Assembly (NCBI GenBank): GCA_964371835.1
Contig: CAYJOP010000103.1
Span: 1-6,555, forward strand
Length of the DNA: 6,555 nt
Origin: CAYJAD01 sp964371835
GTDB taxonomy: Bacteria > Desulfobacterota > Desulfovibrionia > Desulfovibrionales > Desulfovibrionaceae
Direction: 5' to 3'
The notes beneath the pieces were generated by a model, which was not told the DNA's origin, did no database searches, and worked only from the letters and a program-made list of their open reading frames with translations. Position 1 is the stretch's first letter. Each line of letters begins with the position of its first letter. A program made the translations under genes and the position numbers. Shown piece after piece: positions 6,232 to 6,555 of this stretch.

Positions 6232-6507
6232 ATGCTGAACAACACGCTTTAGCGTGCTGTTCAGAGAGGCACGTTGCCTTCAAATACCCCTTTGGGGACG
6301 CCAGAAGTGAATTCTGGCTTATTTTACGGCACGCGAAATTTTTCTTACAGAAAAATTTCGGTAGTCGGCACTAAGAAACAGTATTTTGGCAGCATAAAAT
6401 GCCAGAAAGTTGTATTTTATACGCTTGTTTCTGGCATTTTTATTTGCTCATTTTTAGTTAAAAATGTTTTGTTTTCGTTGTGTTATGTGCTTTTTCAGTG
6501 CCGACTA
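6226..6507. repeat. 282-bp hairpin-rich repeat unit, copy 2
   Basis: This is a direct, head-to-tail copy of 5942-6223 with a period of 284 bp; I see no difference between the two over the full length. All the hairpins and the internal terminus (6362-6372) are kept. Differences begin just outside the unit: the base before the TAG is C at 5941 and T at 6225, and the sequence diverges after 6508. Perfect identity in noncoding DNA suggests a recent duplication, ongoing homogenisation or constraint. Confidence 0.85.
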
Positions 6508-6555
6508 ACTAATTCACTTTGCGAAATATTTTAAAATCCTAACCACATTAATGCG
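6508..6555. other. Short AT-rich tail with no recognisable feature
   Basis: These last bases lie outside the repeat units. No gene start, hairpin or promoter of note is visible, and the downstream neighbour is not in the window. Confidence 0.5.

Noticed and set aside
5990..6238. An 82-codon frame in repeat copy 1, and its twin at 6274-6534 (86 codons)
   Set aside because: Both start at TTG without a ribosome binding site, run through a series of perfect hairpins and extend past the unit boundary into different sequence. The coding appearance comes from the repeat itself. A real small protein cannot be excluded but is not supported.
5942..6507. CRISPR array
   Set aside because: There are only two units, each 282 bp, with no short repeat-spacer alternation and no unique spacers.
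5942..6507. tRNA or rRNA gene in the hairpin-rich region
   Set aside because: The hairpins do not form a cloverleaf with a T-loop (GTTCRANNC) or CCA-type end, and no rRNA-like sequence is recognisable.

Overview
The window carries a complete dsrMKJOP operon. It encodes the membrane complex that dissimilatory sulfate and sulfite reducers use to link the quinone pool and the periplasm to cytoplasmic sulfite reduction through DsrC. The gene order, the protein lengths and a preceding small RsbRD_N-type gene point to a Desulfovibrionaceae-like member of the Desulfobacterota. The DNA is clearly AT-leaning for that family, which would suit one of its lower-GC lineages (for example gut-associated or marine ones). 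The sequence alone does not allow a species call.

Layout: A good sigma-70-like promoter (37-64) precedes a 175-residue RsbRD_N-domain protein (122-649). A 151-bp spacer with two small inverted repeats leads into dsrM (801-1862), dsrK (1882-3519), dsrJ (3522-3920), dsrO (3920-4699) and dsrP (4709-5878). All genes are on the + strand. The dsr genes have gaps of 19 bp, 2 bp, a 1-base TGATG overlap and 9 bp, so they are almost certainly co-transcribed and translationally coupled. A strong intrinsic terminator (5899-5938) ends the operon.

How the genes work together: DsrM (NarI-like, two b hemes) and DsrP (NrfD-like, ten helices) are the membrane subunits that handle menaquinol. DsrK (HdrD-like, two [4Fe-4S] clusters plus a CCG catalytic site) faces the cytoplasm and is thought to reduce the DsrC trisulfide. 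DsrJ (triheme cytochrome c) and DsrO (Tat-exported ferredoxin-like protein) face the periplasm. All the expected cofactor ligands are visible in the five proteins. DsrO has lost exactly the four ligands of one of the four clusters usual in its family.

Downstream of the terminator the window holds no convincing gene. It holds two head-to-tail copies, identical by eye, of a 282-bp hairpin-rich unit (5942-6223 and 6226-6507) separated by 2 bp. Each unit begins TAGTCG and ends CGACTA, with imperfect terminal inverted repeats. A third copy of the terminus lies inside the unit, so it looks composite. It resembles a non-autonomous (MITE-like) element or a structured intergenic repeat of unknown family. 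This is the least explained part of the window; the rest is a well-known respiratory operon.
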